Positions 1 through 8,089 of a DNA stretch of 34,237 nucleotides are shown piece by piece. The stretch spans positions 1 to 34,237 of the forward strand of contig NZ_CADIKF010000071.1 in NCBI RefSeq assembly GCF_902859875.1, written 5' to 3'. The stretch comes from Paraburkholderia solisilvae. GTDB lineage: Bacteria; Pseudomonadota; Gammaproteobacteria; Burkholderiales; Burkholderiaceae. Position 1 is the stretch's first letter. Each line of letters opens with the position of its first letter. The position numbers and the translations under genes are program-made. A model generated the notes under the pieces. The model made no database searches and was not told the origin of the DNA. It saw only the letters and a list, made by a program, of their open reading frames with translations.

Positions 1-756
1 AGCGGGTCGCGGCTGGTGCCCGCGCCGTGCGTGATCGCGCGGCATCGGCCGCAGGCGCGGGTGCGCCAGGCTTGCGGCCTTGGGCGCTTCGTCGTCGTGG
101 CCTTCCTCGTCGTTCGCGCCATCGCCTGCGCCGAAACCCTGCCGCAGCTTTTCCAGCGTCCGCAGTGCCTTGGCCTCGGCCTCGCGCAGCAGACCGCGAT
201 GAATCACGGCCTCGCCTTCGCGGTCGAGCGTGACGATGGCACCGGCCACGGCGCGCACGTCCGGGGCGTAGTCACGCAAGCCTTCCTCGATGGCTTGCAG
301 TTCCTCGACCACCTGCTCGCGGCGCGGTTCCAGCGCCTCGGTCTTGTCCTCGTTCTCGGCGTCGTAGGCTTCTTCGAGTTCGGCATCGAGCTTGTCGAGG
401 CGGGTTTGCAGGGACGCGATGCGGCGGGCTTCGCGGACGTTCGGTTCGCGGCGCTGGCGCGGCGCGTTCTGGAACGTCTGGCGGTCGGCGTGGCTCATGT
501 GCGGTACGGCTTCCACCCACGCCCAGCCCTCGGCGCGCACGTCCTCGGCCTGCGCATCCAGCTTGCCGCGCACCAGCGTTTCCAGCAGCGCGGCATCGGT
601 CAGGTAGGTTCCGGCATCGCCTTCGGCGAACAGGTCGCGGCGGATGTGGAAGGCTGGCGAACGCCAGTTCCGCCAGGGATGAGCAGACAGCGAACCTAGA
701 GCAGCGCGATCCACGAAGTGGAGACGCCCAAGGTTCCGTCGCTTATTATTTGGCAT
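1..756 (-). pseudogene. ParB/RepB-family partition protein, C-terminal part, truncated at its 5' side
   Basis: The minus-strand frame is open from an ATG at 756 to the left edge and runs off the window. From about residue 35 it reads FHIRRDLFAEGD, then GTYLTDAALLETLV, then a long charged helical stretch (DKLDAELEEAYDAENEDKTEAL). This pattern is typical of the C-terminal half of the large ParB/RepB proteins encoded by Tn4371-like ICEs and related plasmids. Such proteins are normally well over 500 residues with an N-terminal ParB nuclease-like domain. Here that domain is absent: the first ~30 residues (MPNNKRRNLG...) do not look like ParB, and a much more AT-rich gene begins at 779. I infer that an insertion or rearrangement near 690-760 removed the 5' part. 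The opposite strand is also open but is low-complexity and arginine/leucine-rich, as expected for a shadow of high-GC coding sequence. Confidence 0.7.
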
Positions 757-778
757 ACGGTTAGTTGAGGATAGAAAT

Positions 779-2026
779 ATGAAAAACATCTTTGAAGAAA
801 TCAATGGATTGTCTTCGGAAAAAATCGAGAAATTCAGCCTGGGGAAGTTTTCCTATGCCTTTCTTGATAAAGATCCGATCTTTATCAAGAAATTGCTTCC
901 CCTCATCGAAACCTCGCTGGCAAATGAGAGCTTTCAAGCAGACGTAATGCGTGCTTACACGGAGGGCTGCATGAATGAGAAGGCAGCCGTTCTGAAAGAA
1001 TTTGAAGCCAAGCGCGACCATCCAAACGCGGCCATGTTTTATATGCCGCAGCTTGATCTAGTGGACAAGCGGTTGGCCGTAAAGACGGTTCAGCAGCTAA
1101 TAGGTGGCCTAAATAATTATCTCGATGAGTATCCGGGGGTGCTGGAAATTCTCAATAACTCTTACAAGAACATCCATGACGAAGATGGCTCCTCGTACAT
1201 AAGAGAAAATTACGTAAATTACCGTATTGGTTGCATTCTTTATTCGAAGCACCAATCAATCAAGGGGAGGACTGAGATGCTGGAGCTAAAGTATTCCAAG
1301 GTTGTTGAAAGTGAGTACGAGAAAATTGGCATTGACATAGGAAAGGAGGATGCTCAATTCTCCAAATACAGCCTTGTTAGCCTGAACGAGAATATTCAGA
1401 TATTCAACGACAAGGATAGCCAGACAATACGCGATGAGCGCATAGGGCAACATTTCTGGATTAACGTCCCAAGGAAGCTGCTTACCTCTATAGAGGAACT
1501 CATTGAAAAAGGAATGCTGTCCGAAATAGCATTCAGAATTGATTATGTATCCGAGTATACCCCTGCAATGGAGGAGATGGAGTTTGGCGCTCCGTTGCGG
1601 TTGAAAATATCTTCCCTACCTAAATTGTCAAAGTTCTACTCCACTGATAGATACGAGAACAATCTGTGGATTCGCCATGACGCAGAGAAGCAAAGTTTGA
1701 CTTTTGAAGAATTGATGGAGGATTTTGAGGTGGTAGGCGACGGCATCGTCACGCAAGTCATCCATCTTGAATACAGATCAAAAGATGATGATTTTTTTAT
1801 AAATCACTTGGATCACGAATTCATCGTATATACGCTGGATAGGTACCAAGAAAGATTGAGTGATGCCAACATCAAAGGGCATAGAAAAATAAAAACGTTC
1901 AAAATAGATAACTCGACTATCCCGTTCAACATAAATATTGGCGGGGATCTGTTCCTACTTCAAGTTCTCGATTCGTATTTCAAAAATGATGACCTGATCC
2001 GTGAATATTTTGAAAAAATTAACTAA
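779..2026 (+). CDS. Unknown 415-aa protein, AT-rich cargo gene
   Basis: I do not recognise this protein. It is a soluble, acidic product with no obvious membrane segment, signal peptide or P-loop. The C-terminal half alternates beta-like hydrophobic and charged stretches (HLEYRSKDDDFFINHLDHEFIVY is preceded by VTQVI). Start ATG 779 is supported by TTGAGG at 765-770, about 8 nt upstream. Base composition is clearly lower in GC than either neighbour, with AAA/AAT/ATA-rich codons, which indicates recent transfer from an unrelated host. It sits between two minus-strand ICE backbone remnants (ParB-like on the left, DUF2958-like on the right) and points the other way, so it is cargo. A hairpin directly follows its stop. 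Gabija lies just downstream on the same strand, so a defence role is possible, but nothing in the protein shows it. Confidence 0.8.
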   Translation: MKNIFEEINGLSSEKIEKFSLGKFSYAFLDKDPIFIKKLLPLIETSLANESFQADVMRAYTEGCMNEKAAVLKEFEAKRDHPNAAMFYMPQLDLVDKRLAVKTVQQLIGGLNNYLDEYPGVLEILNNSYKNIHDEDGSSYIRENYVNYRIGCILYSKHQSIKGRTEMLELKYSKVVESEYEKIGIDIGKEDAQFSKYSLVSLNENIQIFNDKDSQTIRDERIGQHFWINVPRKLLTSIEELIEKGMLSEIAFRIDYVSEYTPAMEEMEFGAPLRLKISSLPKLSKFYSTDRYENNLWIRHDAEKQSLTFEELMEDFEVVGDGIVTQVIHLEYRSKDDDFFINHLDHEFIVYTLDRYQERLSDANIKGHRKIKTFKIDNSTIPFNINIGGDLFLLQVLDSYFKNDDLIREYFEKIN

Positions 2027-2053
2027 CTTGGCAATTGAGGCTCTCAAGCCAAG
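2027..2053 (+). terminator. Hairpin directly after the unknown cargo gene
   Basis: The two arms are CTTGGC-AA-TTGAG (2027-2039) and CTCAA-GCCAAG (2043-2053), with a GCT loop. This gives an 11-bp stem with a two-base bulge starting on the base after the stop codon. No T-tract follows, so it is either a weak or factor-assisted terminator or a 3'-end stabilising structure. Confidence 0.4.
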
Positions 2054-2084
2054 CAGCGATCGGCAAAGAACATGACGCAGCTTC

Positions 2085-2215
2085 TCGTGCAGCAGCCAGC
2101 TCGCGCCGGCGTCCGGCGTGAACAACATGACCACGGGCACCGGATTAAAGTCCGGAGTCTGGAGTGATTTACGGCCATTGGCCAGCATCAGGAATCGTTG
2201 TTCGTCAAGTGATGA
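2085..2215 (-). pseudogene. DUF2958-like ICE gene fragment
   Basis: Read on the minus strand, the frame gives LDEQRFLMLANGR followed by PVPVVMLFTPDAGASWLL and HE. This matches the usual N-terminus of DUF2958 proteins (LLTDEQ..LLANG...PVVKLFTPDA.ATWLL), which are common small accessory proteins of Tn4371-like ICEs. After WLLHE the similarity stops: the next residues (KLRHVLCRSLLGLRA) do not continue the family, and the frame upstream of LDEQ meets a stop without a start codon. It is therefore a fragment of roughly 40 codons truncated at both ends. Its strand matches the ParB-like remnant on the other side of the AT-rich gene, which suggests the two once lay in one backbone operon. Confidence 0.55.
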
Positions 2216-2660
2216 GTACGCTCATGGCGATCTCCGGTTGCACGGGCGGAATTGCCCGGAACCGTCGCCAGCACGGCGCAACGCAAGCCGTCACGGGTCA
2301 GCCACGGGCTGCCAGCGTGCTCGCACGCGCAGCCCTTGACGGCGAGTATGCCGTGATACGGCGAAGGAAACAGCAAGCCCCCCCCTCCTCTCTGCTATCC
2401 GCGCCGGCAAGCGGAGCGTGCGGGCCTGCAAGAGCCGGAGACGTCAGGGAGCAAAGCCAAATGACCGCGGCTCAGCGGGAGGCGCGGGGACAGTCCGCGA
2501 ACCCGACGGCGGAACGCAGAGACGCGCAAAGCAACACAACAGCACGCTCATCTCTCGCCCGATAGTTCCTGCACCAGAATCGAGCGACACCTTGTAACAT
2601 GATCGGAATTTAAGGAGGCAATCCAGCATCGAACTTGCCTCGTCCAAACCGGGGCCCTAC
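2216..2660. other. Stretch without a convincing gene between ICE remnant and Gabija
   Basis: The region is GC-rich. Open frames on both strands show no family resemblance. A minus-strand frame around 2190-2376 (YHGILAVKGCACEHAG...) reads somewhat like protein and may be another backbone remnant, but I cannot name it. The part nearest gajA holds an AAGGAGG at 2612-2618 and a 7-bp dyad, described separately. Confidence 0.4.
2612..2641 (+). promoter_or_regulatory. Hairpin overlapping a strong Shine-Dalgarno-like sequence in the gajA leader
   Basis: AAGGAGG at 2612-2618 overlaps the left arm GAGGCAA (2615-2621) of a perfect 7-bp dyad whose right arm is TTGCCTC (2635-2641); the loop is 13 nt. The gajA ATG lies at 2661, about 42 nt from the AAGGAGG, which is too far for direct use. 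It could mark a leader peptide, a regulatory structure, or nothing. No promoter was assigned with confidence. Confidence 0.25.
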
Positions 2661-4802
2661 ATGCACATTTCCAAGCTCAGCCTGATCAACTACAGAAATT
2701 TCGCGAATACGAAACTCCTATTCAATAAGGGCGTTAACACCATCATTGGCGAGAATGGGTCAGGGAAAACCAACCTATTCCGCGCGATCAGGCTATTGCT
2801 CGATGACAACATGATCCGGTCTGCCTACCGCCTGGATTCGACTGACTTCCATCGCGGCTTAGAGAAATGGCAAGGACATTGGATCATCATCAGCCTGGAA
2901 TTTGAAGAAATCTCGGCCGACGAAGCTGTTCAAGCGTTGTTCTGCCATGGGGCCGGAATCGTCGACGACGAGCCTGTCGGACGAGCAACTTACAACCTGA
3001 TTTTCCGCCCCAAGAAAGAAATTCGCCTCAGCCTGTCCCAACTGGATGATGGCGATCACGACGGCCTTGCTGCAATTCAGAACTCAATATCCATAGAAGA
3101 CTACGAGACGATATTTACAGGCCGAAGTGCAGCGGACTTCAATGACGATAAATTTTATAAGGAAGTCGTTGGCGATTTCGAAAACGCCAGATTCAGTGAG
3201 GAAATTGAATTCCCTGTAATCGGCGCTAAAATTCCAAGCGTGCTATCCGTTTCCAAGGAAATATCTTTCACGTTTGTTCAGGCACTGCGAGACGTAGTAT
3301 CTGAATTTCACAACAACCGGACAAACCCCCTTCTATCGCTACTGAAGGCTAAGAGCGGCGACATCGATCCCGTGGCCTTTCAGGCCATCACCGATGGGGT
3401 GAAAGCTCTGAATGACTCGATAGAGTCCTTACAGGATGTCCAGGTTGTTCGCACCGACATACGAGACACCATCAAGGACGCTGCCGGCGAGGCGTACTCG
3501 CCTGCCTCTCTATCGATCAAATCAGATCTTCCGGATGAAGCTGACAGACTATTCCAGTCGCTCAAGCTGTTTGTTGGGGAGTCAACAGAGGGCTATGAAG
3601 GACCAATCCACGAGCTAAGCCTTGGTGGGGCCAATTTGATATTTCTCACGTTGAAACTACTGGAATTCAAGTACCAGAAGGCCAAACAATCGATAGCAAA
3701 CTTTCTGTTGATTGAAGAGCCGGAAGCCCATATTCACACACACATTCAAAAGACGCTATTTGATCGCATCCAGTACGACGAGACGCAGATTATCTACTCT
3801 ACCCACTCGTCGCATATTTCAGAGGTCAGCAATGTTCAGAATATGAACATTCTTGGCAGAGAGCCTGATCGATGCGAAGCCTATCAGCCGACGGCCGGCC
3901 TCACAGATGAAGAGATCGGTAACGTCCAACGCTACTTGGACGCGGTGCGCAGCAACCTGTTATTCGCGAAAAGCGTAGTCTTAGTCGAAGGCGACGCCGA
4001 AGAGATTTTGATCCCGATACTCATCAAAAAGGTATTTGGAGTAAGCCTGGATGAACTTGGCATCAGCCTCATTAATATAAGAAGCACCGGCTTCCAGAAC
4101 GTCGCTGCCCTTTTCCATAGCGATCGAATTCGGAAGCGATGCAGTATCGTCACCGACCTCGATAAGGCCATCATCGACACGACTCTCATAGCCGGCGAGC
4201 CCGAAGCGGTGCAGCAGCGCAAGAAGAAGTACCAGGCGTCCCAAGAGAAGGGAATCGCGAGGAAGGCTGCGTTGGAAGCGGCATTCAATGGAAACCCGTG
4301 GATTGCGTCATTCTTCGCATCACATACGTTTGAAGTCGATTTCGTCTCGGCAGGCAACGCACGAAAAGTAGTCGGCATTCTTCCCGAGGTATACAAGGAC
4401 AAGGCCACCATCGCTACAGCCAAGGCGGATCTCGAATCCGCAGATGTGGCGCTCTACGGACAGCGGGCATTGACGATTGCCGATAACTACGGCAAAGGCT
4501 GGCTCGCCATCCTGCTTGGCAAGAAAATCGATTCAGATGCAGCCATCCCGGAATATATTCTCCGCGCCGTTGCCTTCGCTCATCCGGTAGTCAAGAAGGA
4601 AGTCTGGTTCAACGTTCTGAGCTATCGGCTGAAGCTTCAAGAAGAAGATATTTTTTCTGCCGCAACCACGGAACAATGCAATGCGTTCCGACAAAAGCTA
4701 ACGGCCTTCTTGAACGGGGAAATCGACTTCGTGAGCATCCGGAACGAGGTGCTTGCTGCATTTCCCGATGATCGCATCAATGACGTGCTCAAGGTGTTCT
4801 GA
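2661..4802 (+). CDS. gajA: Gabija protein GajA (class 2 OLD ATPase-TOPRIM nuclease)
   Basis: The N-terminal ABC-type ATPase has Walker A GENGSGKT (residues 30-37), a signature-like LSLGGANL, Walker B FLLIEEPEAH and a STHSSHIS switch histidine motif. The C-terminal TOPRIM nuclease starts at VVLVEGDAEE (metal-binding Glu) and includes SIVTDLDK (DxD) and HTFEVDF. This order defines OLD-family proteins. Pairing with an adjacent UvrD-like helicase defines Gabija, in which the GajA tetramer with GajB cleaves or nicks phage DNA when nucleotide pools fall. At 713 aa it is longer than the well-studied Bacillus GajA (about 580 aa); the extra length appears to lie in the ATPase arm region and after TOPRIM. 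The start gives the canonical MHISKLSLINYRNF N-terminus. Its stop lies 2 nt before gajB, so the two are an operon. Composition is lower in GC than the flanks. Confidence 0.9.
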   Translation: MHISKLSLINYRNFANTKLLFNKGVNTIIGENGSGKTNLFRAIRLLLDDNMIRSAYRLDSTDFHRGLEKWQGHWIIISLEFEEISADEAVQALFCHGAGIVDDEPVGRATYNLIFRPKKEIRLSLSQLDDGDHDGLAAIQNSISIEDYETIFTGRSAADFNDDKFYKEVVGDFENARFSEEIEFPVIGAKIPSVLSVSKEISFTFVQALRDVVSEFHNNRTNPLLSLLKAKSGDIDPVAFQAITDGVKALNDSIESLQDVQVVRTDIRDTIKDAAGEAYSPASLSIKSDLPDEADRLFQSLKLFVGESTEGYEGPIHELSLGGANLIFLTLKLLEFKYQKAKQSIANFLLIEEPEAHIHTHIQKTLFDRIQYDETQIIYSTHSSHISEVSNVQNMNILGREPDRCEAYQPTAGLTDEEIGNVQRYLDAVRSNLLFAKSVVLVEGDAEEILIPILIKKVFGVSLDELGISLINIRSTGFQNVAALFHSDRIRKRCSIVTDLDKAIIDTTLIAGEPEAVQQRKKKYQASQEKGIARKAALEAAFNGNPWIASFFASHTFEVDFVSAGNARKVVGILPEVYKDKATIATAKADLESADVALYGQRALTIADNYGKGWLAILLGKKIDSDAAIPEYILRAVAFAHPVVKKEVWFNVLSYRLKLQEEDIFSAATTEQCNAFRQKLTAFLNGEIDFVSIRNEVLAAFPDDRINDVLKVF

Positions 4803-4804
4803 TC

Positions 4805-6601
4805 ATGTTCACGTGGGATAACGACGACCTGAACCCTGAGCAGGATGCGGCAATCCTGCACCCTGGCAGTGTATTTCTTGTCGCCTGCCCAGGGAGCGGT
4901 AAAACTCGGACCCTGACCTACAAGATTGCATATGAGCTATCTCGACTGGAGTCAAAAAAACAATTTGTCATCGCCATCACCTATACGCATCGTGCGGCTG
5001 ACGAGATTCACGAACGGATCGAGGATTTGGGGGTAGACACGTCCCAGCTGTGGATTGGAACCATCCACTCCTTTTGCTTGGAATGGATATTGAAACCATA
5101 TGGCATCTATCACGATGCTCTGAAGCGCGGCTTTCGCGTCATCGACCAACATGAGCGCGAGAAGATTTTAGAAAAGCTGTGCGAACCGTACAAAAAGCCC
5201 AAAATTACTTTCTGGGACTGCGATTTCTATTTTACCGAAACCGGCTACATCCTTTCATGCCAGCAGGATTGGAAGCATGATGGCTTACATAAGATACTGG
5301 AAGGTTATTTTGACATTCTAATAAAAAACAGAGAAATAGATTTCGAGTTAATTCTATTCTACGCCCATCAGTTAATTGTCAGCCGCCCAGCCATTAGTGC
5401 CATTTTGAGCAAATTGTTTGCCTTCGTTCTGGTAGATGAGTATCAAGACACTAAACGAATCCAGTATTCAATCATCACTTCAATTCTGAGAGCCGGCCAA
5501 GGCACGACGAAAACCCTGATTGTAGGAGACCCCAATCAGGCAATTTACCAGACACTCGGTGGCTACCCGATGGCTTATGAAGATTTCAAGGCCATGGCGG
5601 GAATCGATATTGACGAACTCGAACTTTCAAAGAACTATCGTTCTTCTGAACGCATCATCGAATATTTTGGCAACTTCAACGTCCATGCAACCAAGATCGA
5701 ATCTGAGTCTAAAGACAAGAGCTATCAAAGCCTGATCTCTTTTAACACGACGGTCAGCAAGGAAGATCTGGAAAATGAGTTGATTCGACTGATTCGTTTC
5801 AACATCCAGACCAAGGGAATTGTTCCTCACGAGATCTGCATACTTGCGCCGCAGTGGGTGCATCTGGCAAGCATGACGCGCCGCTTGGTTGCCAGCATGC
5901 CAGAGTATTCATTCGATGGTCCAGGCATGGTTCCCTTCGCTCGGGACACAGACAATTTTTGGTACAAGCTTGCGAAGATTGCTTTGACACAAGCATCGCC
6001 GAGCATGTACGTACGCAGACTACGATGGGCCGGGGAAATTCTGAATGACCTGGAGACCGTCGGCGTGAGCACTTCCGGCCTCACTAGAAAATCGCTACTC
6101 AAAGAATGCAATAAAATCCGGATCGATGAGGGTGACGGACTCGCCTATCTTCAGAAATTCTTTGAGACTCTATTCTTTAACCTAGTCATAGATTTTCGGC
6201 TTTTCCCACTACTTCAAGAACACCATAAAGCATTCTTTGAAAGCTCTCAAGTCAGAATTGATCGACTGAAAAAAGAAGGGACTGAATTTATCGGGGGCAT
6301 CGAGACATTCCGTAAGGTCTTTCAAAGCCGCACGGGGATAACCATTTCAACGATCCACGGCGTGAAAGGAGCGGAGTTCGATACTGTGATCGCCTACGCC
6401 CTTCTTGAAGATATAGTGCCCCACTTCAACGATCCAAACGGCCAAGAAAGCGCGATGAAATTGCTCTACGTCATCGGATCTCGTGCCCGGAAAAATCTGC
6501 ACCTTATCTCGGAACGCGGTCGCACGCAATATTCCGGAAAGGAATACGAAGCGACTCGGAAACTGGCAGCGTGCAAGTTCGACTACGATCAAGTCCCATA
6601 G
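4805..6601 (+). CDS. gajB: Gabija protein GajB (UvrD/PcrA-like helicase)
   Basis: A superfamily 1 helicase with motifs in order: Q-motif-like LNPEQDAAI, Walker A CPGSGKT (Lys33), motif Ia-like AITYTHRAADEI, motif II VDEYQDT, motif III GDPNQAIYQ, motif IV NYRSSERI, motif V TISTIHGVKGAEFD and motif VI-like LYVIGSRARKNL. At 598 aa it is somewhat longer than typical GajB (about 500 aa) but short for a full UvrD. In Gabija, GajB works with GajA, probably responding to DNA ends or DNA replication products of phage and activating the nuclease. AAGGTG at 4791-4796 gives ribosome binding for ATG 4805, and translational coupling to gajA is likely because only 2 nt separate the genes. All helicase motifs are intact, so the system looks functional. 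Confidence 0.9.
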   Translation: MFTWDNDDLNPEQDAAILHPGSVFLVACPGSGKTRTLTYKIAYELSRLESKKQFVIAITYTHRAADEIHERIEDLGVDTSQLWIGTIHSFCLEWILKPYGIYHDALKRGFRVIDQHEREKILEKLCEPYKKPKITFWDCDFYFTETGYILSCQQDWKHDGLHKILEGYFDILIKNREIDFELILFYAHQLIVSRPAISAILSKLFAFVLVDEYQDTKRIQYSIITSILRAGQGTTKTLIVGDPNQAIYQTLGGYPMAYEDFKAMAGIDIDELELSKNYRSSERIIEYFGNFNVHATKIESESKDKSYQSLISFNTTVSKEDLENELIRLIRFNIQTKGIVPHEICILAPQWVHLASMTRRLVASMPEYSFDGPGMVPFARDTDNFWYKLAKIALTQASPSMYVRRLRWAGEILNDLETVGVSTSGLTRKSLLKECNKIRIDEGDGLAYLQKFFETLFFNLVIDFRLFPLLQEHHKAFFESSQVRIDRLKKEGTEFIGGIETFRKVFQSRTGITISTIHGVKGAEFDTVIAYALLEDIVPHFNDPNGQESAMKLLYVIGSRARKNLHLISERGRTQYSGKEYEATRKLAACKFDYDQVP

Positions 6602-6727
6602 AGTTCGATGTTGAGATCGGAAGGCAGAGACTGGTGGACATCGACCTCCCCCGAATTCGCTGCGCTACGCCGCAGCAAGTTGTCTCGATAGGTGCTGAAC
6701 TTCACAATGTCTCCATGCAGCGTGCTC

Positions 6728-7108
6728 ATGGAGTCCGAAGTGGAACAGCTATCGCAAACATCCAGCGCAGCCAACATCGATGCCGACCAGTCACTCCCTT
6801 TGCCAGGGACGGAAGCCTACGAGGCGCTGCCACAATTTCCGAAGGGTAATCCTCTTCCCTTCCGACGCACCATTCGTCGCCAGGAACTGCGGCAGATAGT
6901 CCCCCTCGCCGAAACGACGATCTACGAAATGGAGCGACGCGGCGAGTTCCCCCGCCGCTTCAATCTGACGCCGCGCTGCGTAGTGTGGGATTTGGCTGAA
7001 GTGGAAGCGTGGATCGAGCGGCGCAAGCAAGCCCCTCGCGGCATCTCGAAGCCGGATGTCCACCTACGAAAAACCCGCCCTGTTCGGGCGGGTTCGAGTG
7101 AGGAATAA
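6728..7108 (+). CDS. AlpA-family HTH regulator/excisionase-like protein
   Basis: The core, RRQELRQIVPLAETTIYEMERRGEFPRRF, followed by VVWDLAEVEAWIERR, is the winged-helix AlpA/MerR-like fold of phage and island regulators. In many islands AlpA controls the integrase or acts as excisionase. The frame is open from a GTG at 6692 with ATGs at 6707 and 6728. I use 6728 (126 aa), but no start has a convincing ribosome binding site, so the N-terminus is uncertain by up to 12 residues. Its last codons contain a perfect 9-bp hairpin that works as a terminator on the other strand. It lies between Gabija and the higBA/integrase block, as expected for an island regulator. Confidence 0.8.
   Translation: MESEVEQLSQTSSAANIDADQSLPLPGTEAYEALPQFPKGNPLPFRRTIRRQELRQIVPLAETTIYEMERRGEFPRRFNLTPRCVVWDLAEVEAWIERRKQAPRGISKPDVHLRKTRPVRAGSSEE
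7066..7094 (-). terminator. Rho-independent terminator for the minus strand, inside the alpA-like 3' end
   Basis: The perfect stem is AACCCGCCC (7072-7080) and GGGCGGGTT (7086-7094) with loop TGTTC. Read on the minus strand it is followed by a short T-run (TTTTTCG counting the end of the stem). It probably stops transcripts coming from higBA, which ends 186 nt away. On the plus strand no T-run follows. Confidence 0.6.
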
Positions 7109-7279
7109 GACCGGGCAGCAACTCACATCCAGACAAGGCTTCCAGCTCCTGGGACGCCGGGCGCGGCAACCGCGAGCCTTCCCTTCACGTTAACCGGCAA
7201 AGCCATCTACGCCACGTTCAACACGTCCGCCAAGTGCCAGATCGACGCGCTACCCCCATGCACCGGCGCAGGAATCAAC

Positions 7280-7696
7280 TCAACCGAAGAAAATAGCCGG
7301 GCTGACTGAGAACCGCTTGCTCAATGCCGCGATGTGGTCGCGAGTCAGATTGCGGCCTCGGCCATTGAGAATCTTCGACACCAGCGACTTGCTCCCAATC
7401 TCCGGTAGATCGGCCACGCCCAACCCATGCTGCTCCATCAGCAACCGGAGCACGTCAACGCCACCCAGCTTCGCCACGCGCGCGTTGAACGCCGCAAACT
7501 CGTCGGACTCGTTTTCCCAGATTTCGATGGAACGGGCTAGGATCGCGATCAGCGGGCGATTGGCCTCGTAGTCTTCGACCAGTTCATCCATCAAGGCCAG
7601 TGCCTGGGCATAATCACCTTCATTGGCGATATGGCCAATGAAGCCCGCCTCGTCGAACAAGGCATGGGCTCGTTCCTTGATGGCGGCAAATCCCAT
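7280..7696 (-). CDS. higA: HigA-type antitoxin
   Basis: A 138-aa protein starting at ATG 7696 (MGFAAIKERAHALFDEAG). The middle, ALALMDELVEDYEANRPL, is the acidic linker seen in HigA partners of HigB_toxin proteins. The C-terminal HTH of XRE type reads VLRLLMEQHGLGVADLPEIGSKSLVSKILNGRGRNLT, where the recognition helix is near SKSLVSKI. The start lies 1 nt after the higB stop, so the pair is translationally coupled in the toxin-first order typical of higBA. Expected role: neutralise HigB and repress its own promoter through the palindrome at 8039-8069. The open frame continues upstream of 7696 but that part overlaps higB and is not needed. Confidence 0.85.
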   Translation of the reverse strand: MGFAAIKERAHALFDEAGFIGHIANEGDYAQALALMDELVEDYEANRPLIAILARSIEIWENESDEFAAFNARVAKLGGVDVLRLLMEQHGLGVADLPEIGSKSLVSKILNGRGRNLTRDHIAALSKRFSVSPAIFFG

Positions 7697-7697
7697 T

Positions 7698-8009
7698 TCA
7701 GTCGCCCTCCTTCCGGTAGCGTTTGCAAAGCTTGTCGTACTCGGCATGGGTTGTGATGTGCTTGACGTACATGCGGTTGTCGCGAAACTCGATGAAGGTA
7801 ATCAGTCGAAGATTGTTGCCGCCGATGTCCAGCACCCACCACTTGTCCTTGTACTTGAAGTTATCCAGCGACGGAAAAACCTGTCGCAGTGCTTGGGGTG
7901 TATCGAAATCTCCGGATCGCAGCACCCGGTAGGTGCGGTCGATCGCCTCGGCATCGTTCGGATAAGCCTTTGCTGCATCGCTGAACGGCTTTCTGGATAT
8001 GACGTGCAT
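7698..8009 (-). CDS. higB: HigB-type mRNA interferase toxin
   Basis: A 103-aa RelE-fold toxin of the HigB_toxin family. Typical landmarks are MHVISRKPF at the start, the QALRQVFPSLDNFKYKDKWWVLDIGGNNLRLI core, FRDNRMYVKHITTHAEYDKL and a basic C-terminus. Members cleave mRNA at the ribosome. The family's catalytic surface uses the basic residues and the C-terminal HITTHAEYD segment, all present here. It is the first gene of the higBA operon. A strong promoter lies 18-50 nt upstream. Ribosome binding is weak (CCGAG just upstream), consistent with the need to keep toxin below antitoxin. It probably stabilises the island against loss. Confidence 0.88.
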   Translation of the reverse strand: MHVISRKPFSDAAKAYPNDAEAIDRTYRVLRSGDFDTPQALRQVFPSLDNFKYKDKWWVLDIGGNNLRLITFIEFRDNRMYVKHITTHAEYDKLCKRYRKEGD

Positions 8010-8032
8010 CTCGGTCCATGCTCGCAGATAAG

Positions 8033-8069
8033 AGGATAGGCCGGAGTTGACTTTTTGTCAACTCCGGCC
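8033..8069 (-). promoter_or_regulatory. higBA sigma70 promoter with overlapping palindromic operator
   Basis: On the minus strand, TTGACA (plus coordinates 8056-8061), a 17-nt spacer and TATCCT (8033-8038) form a near-consensus sigma70 promoter firing into higB. A perfect 13-bp inverted repeat, GGCCGGAGTTGAC (8039-8051) and GTCAACTCCGGCC (8057-8069) around a T5 loop, covers the -35 box and the whole spacer. That is the expected place for HigA autorepression. The same dyad lies 20 nt after the integrase stop and could also end its transcript, though no T-tract follows. Confidence 0.75.
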
Positions 8070-8089
8070 ATTAAGGCAAGCCGGCCAGC

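Noticed and set aside
16..699. Long plus-strand open frame at the left edge
   Set aside because: It is the shadow of the ParB-like frame on the minus strand, which gives recognisable motifs; the plus frame does not.
2164..2565. Plus-strand 133-aa frame before Gabija
   Set aside because: Low-complexity, no ribosome site, no family resemblance; overlaps the DUF2958 remnant on the other strand.
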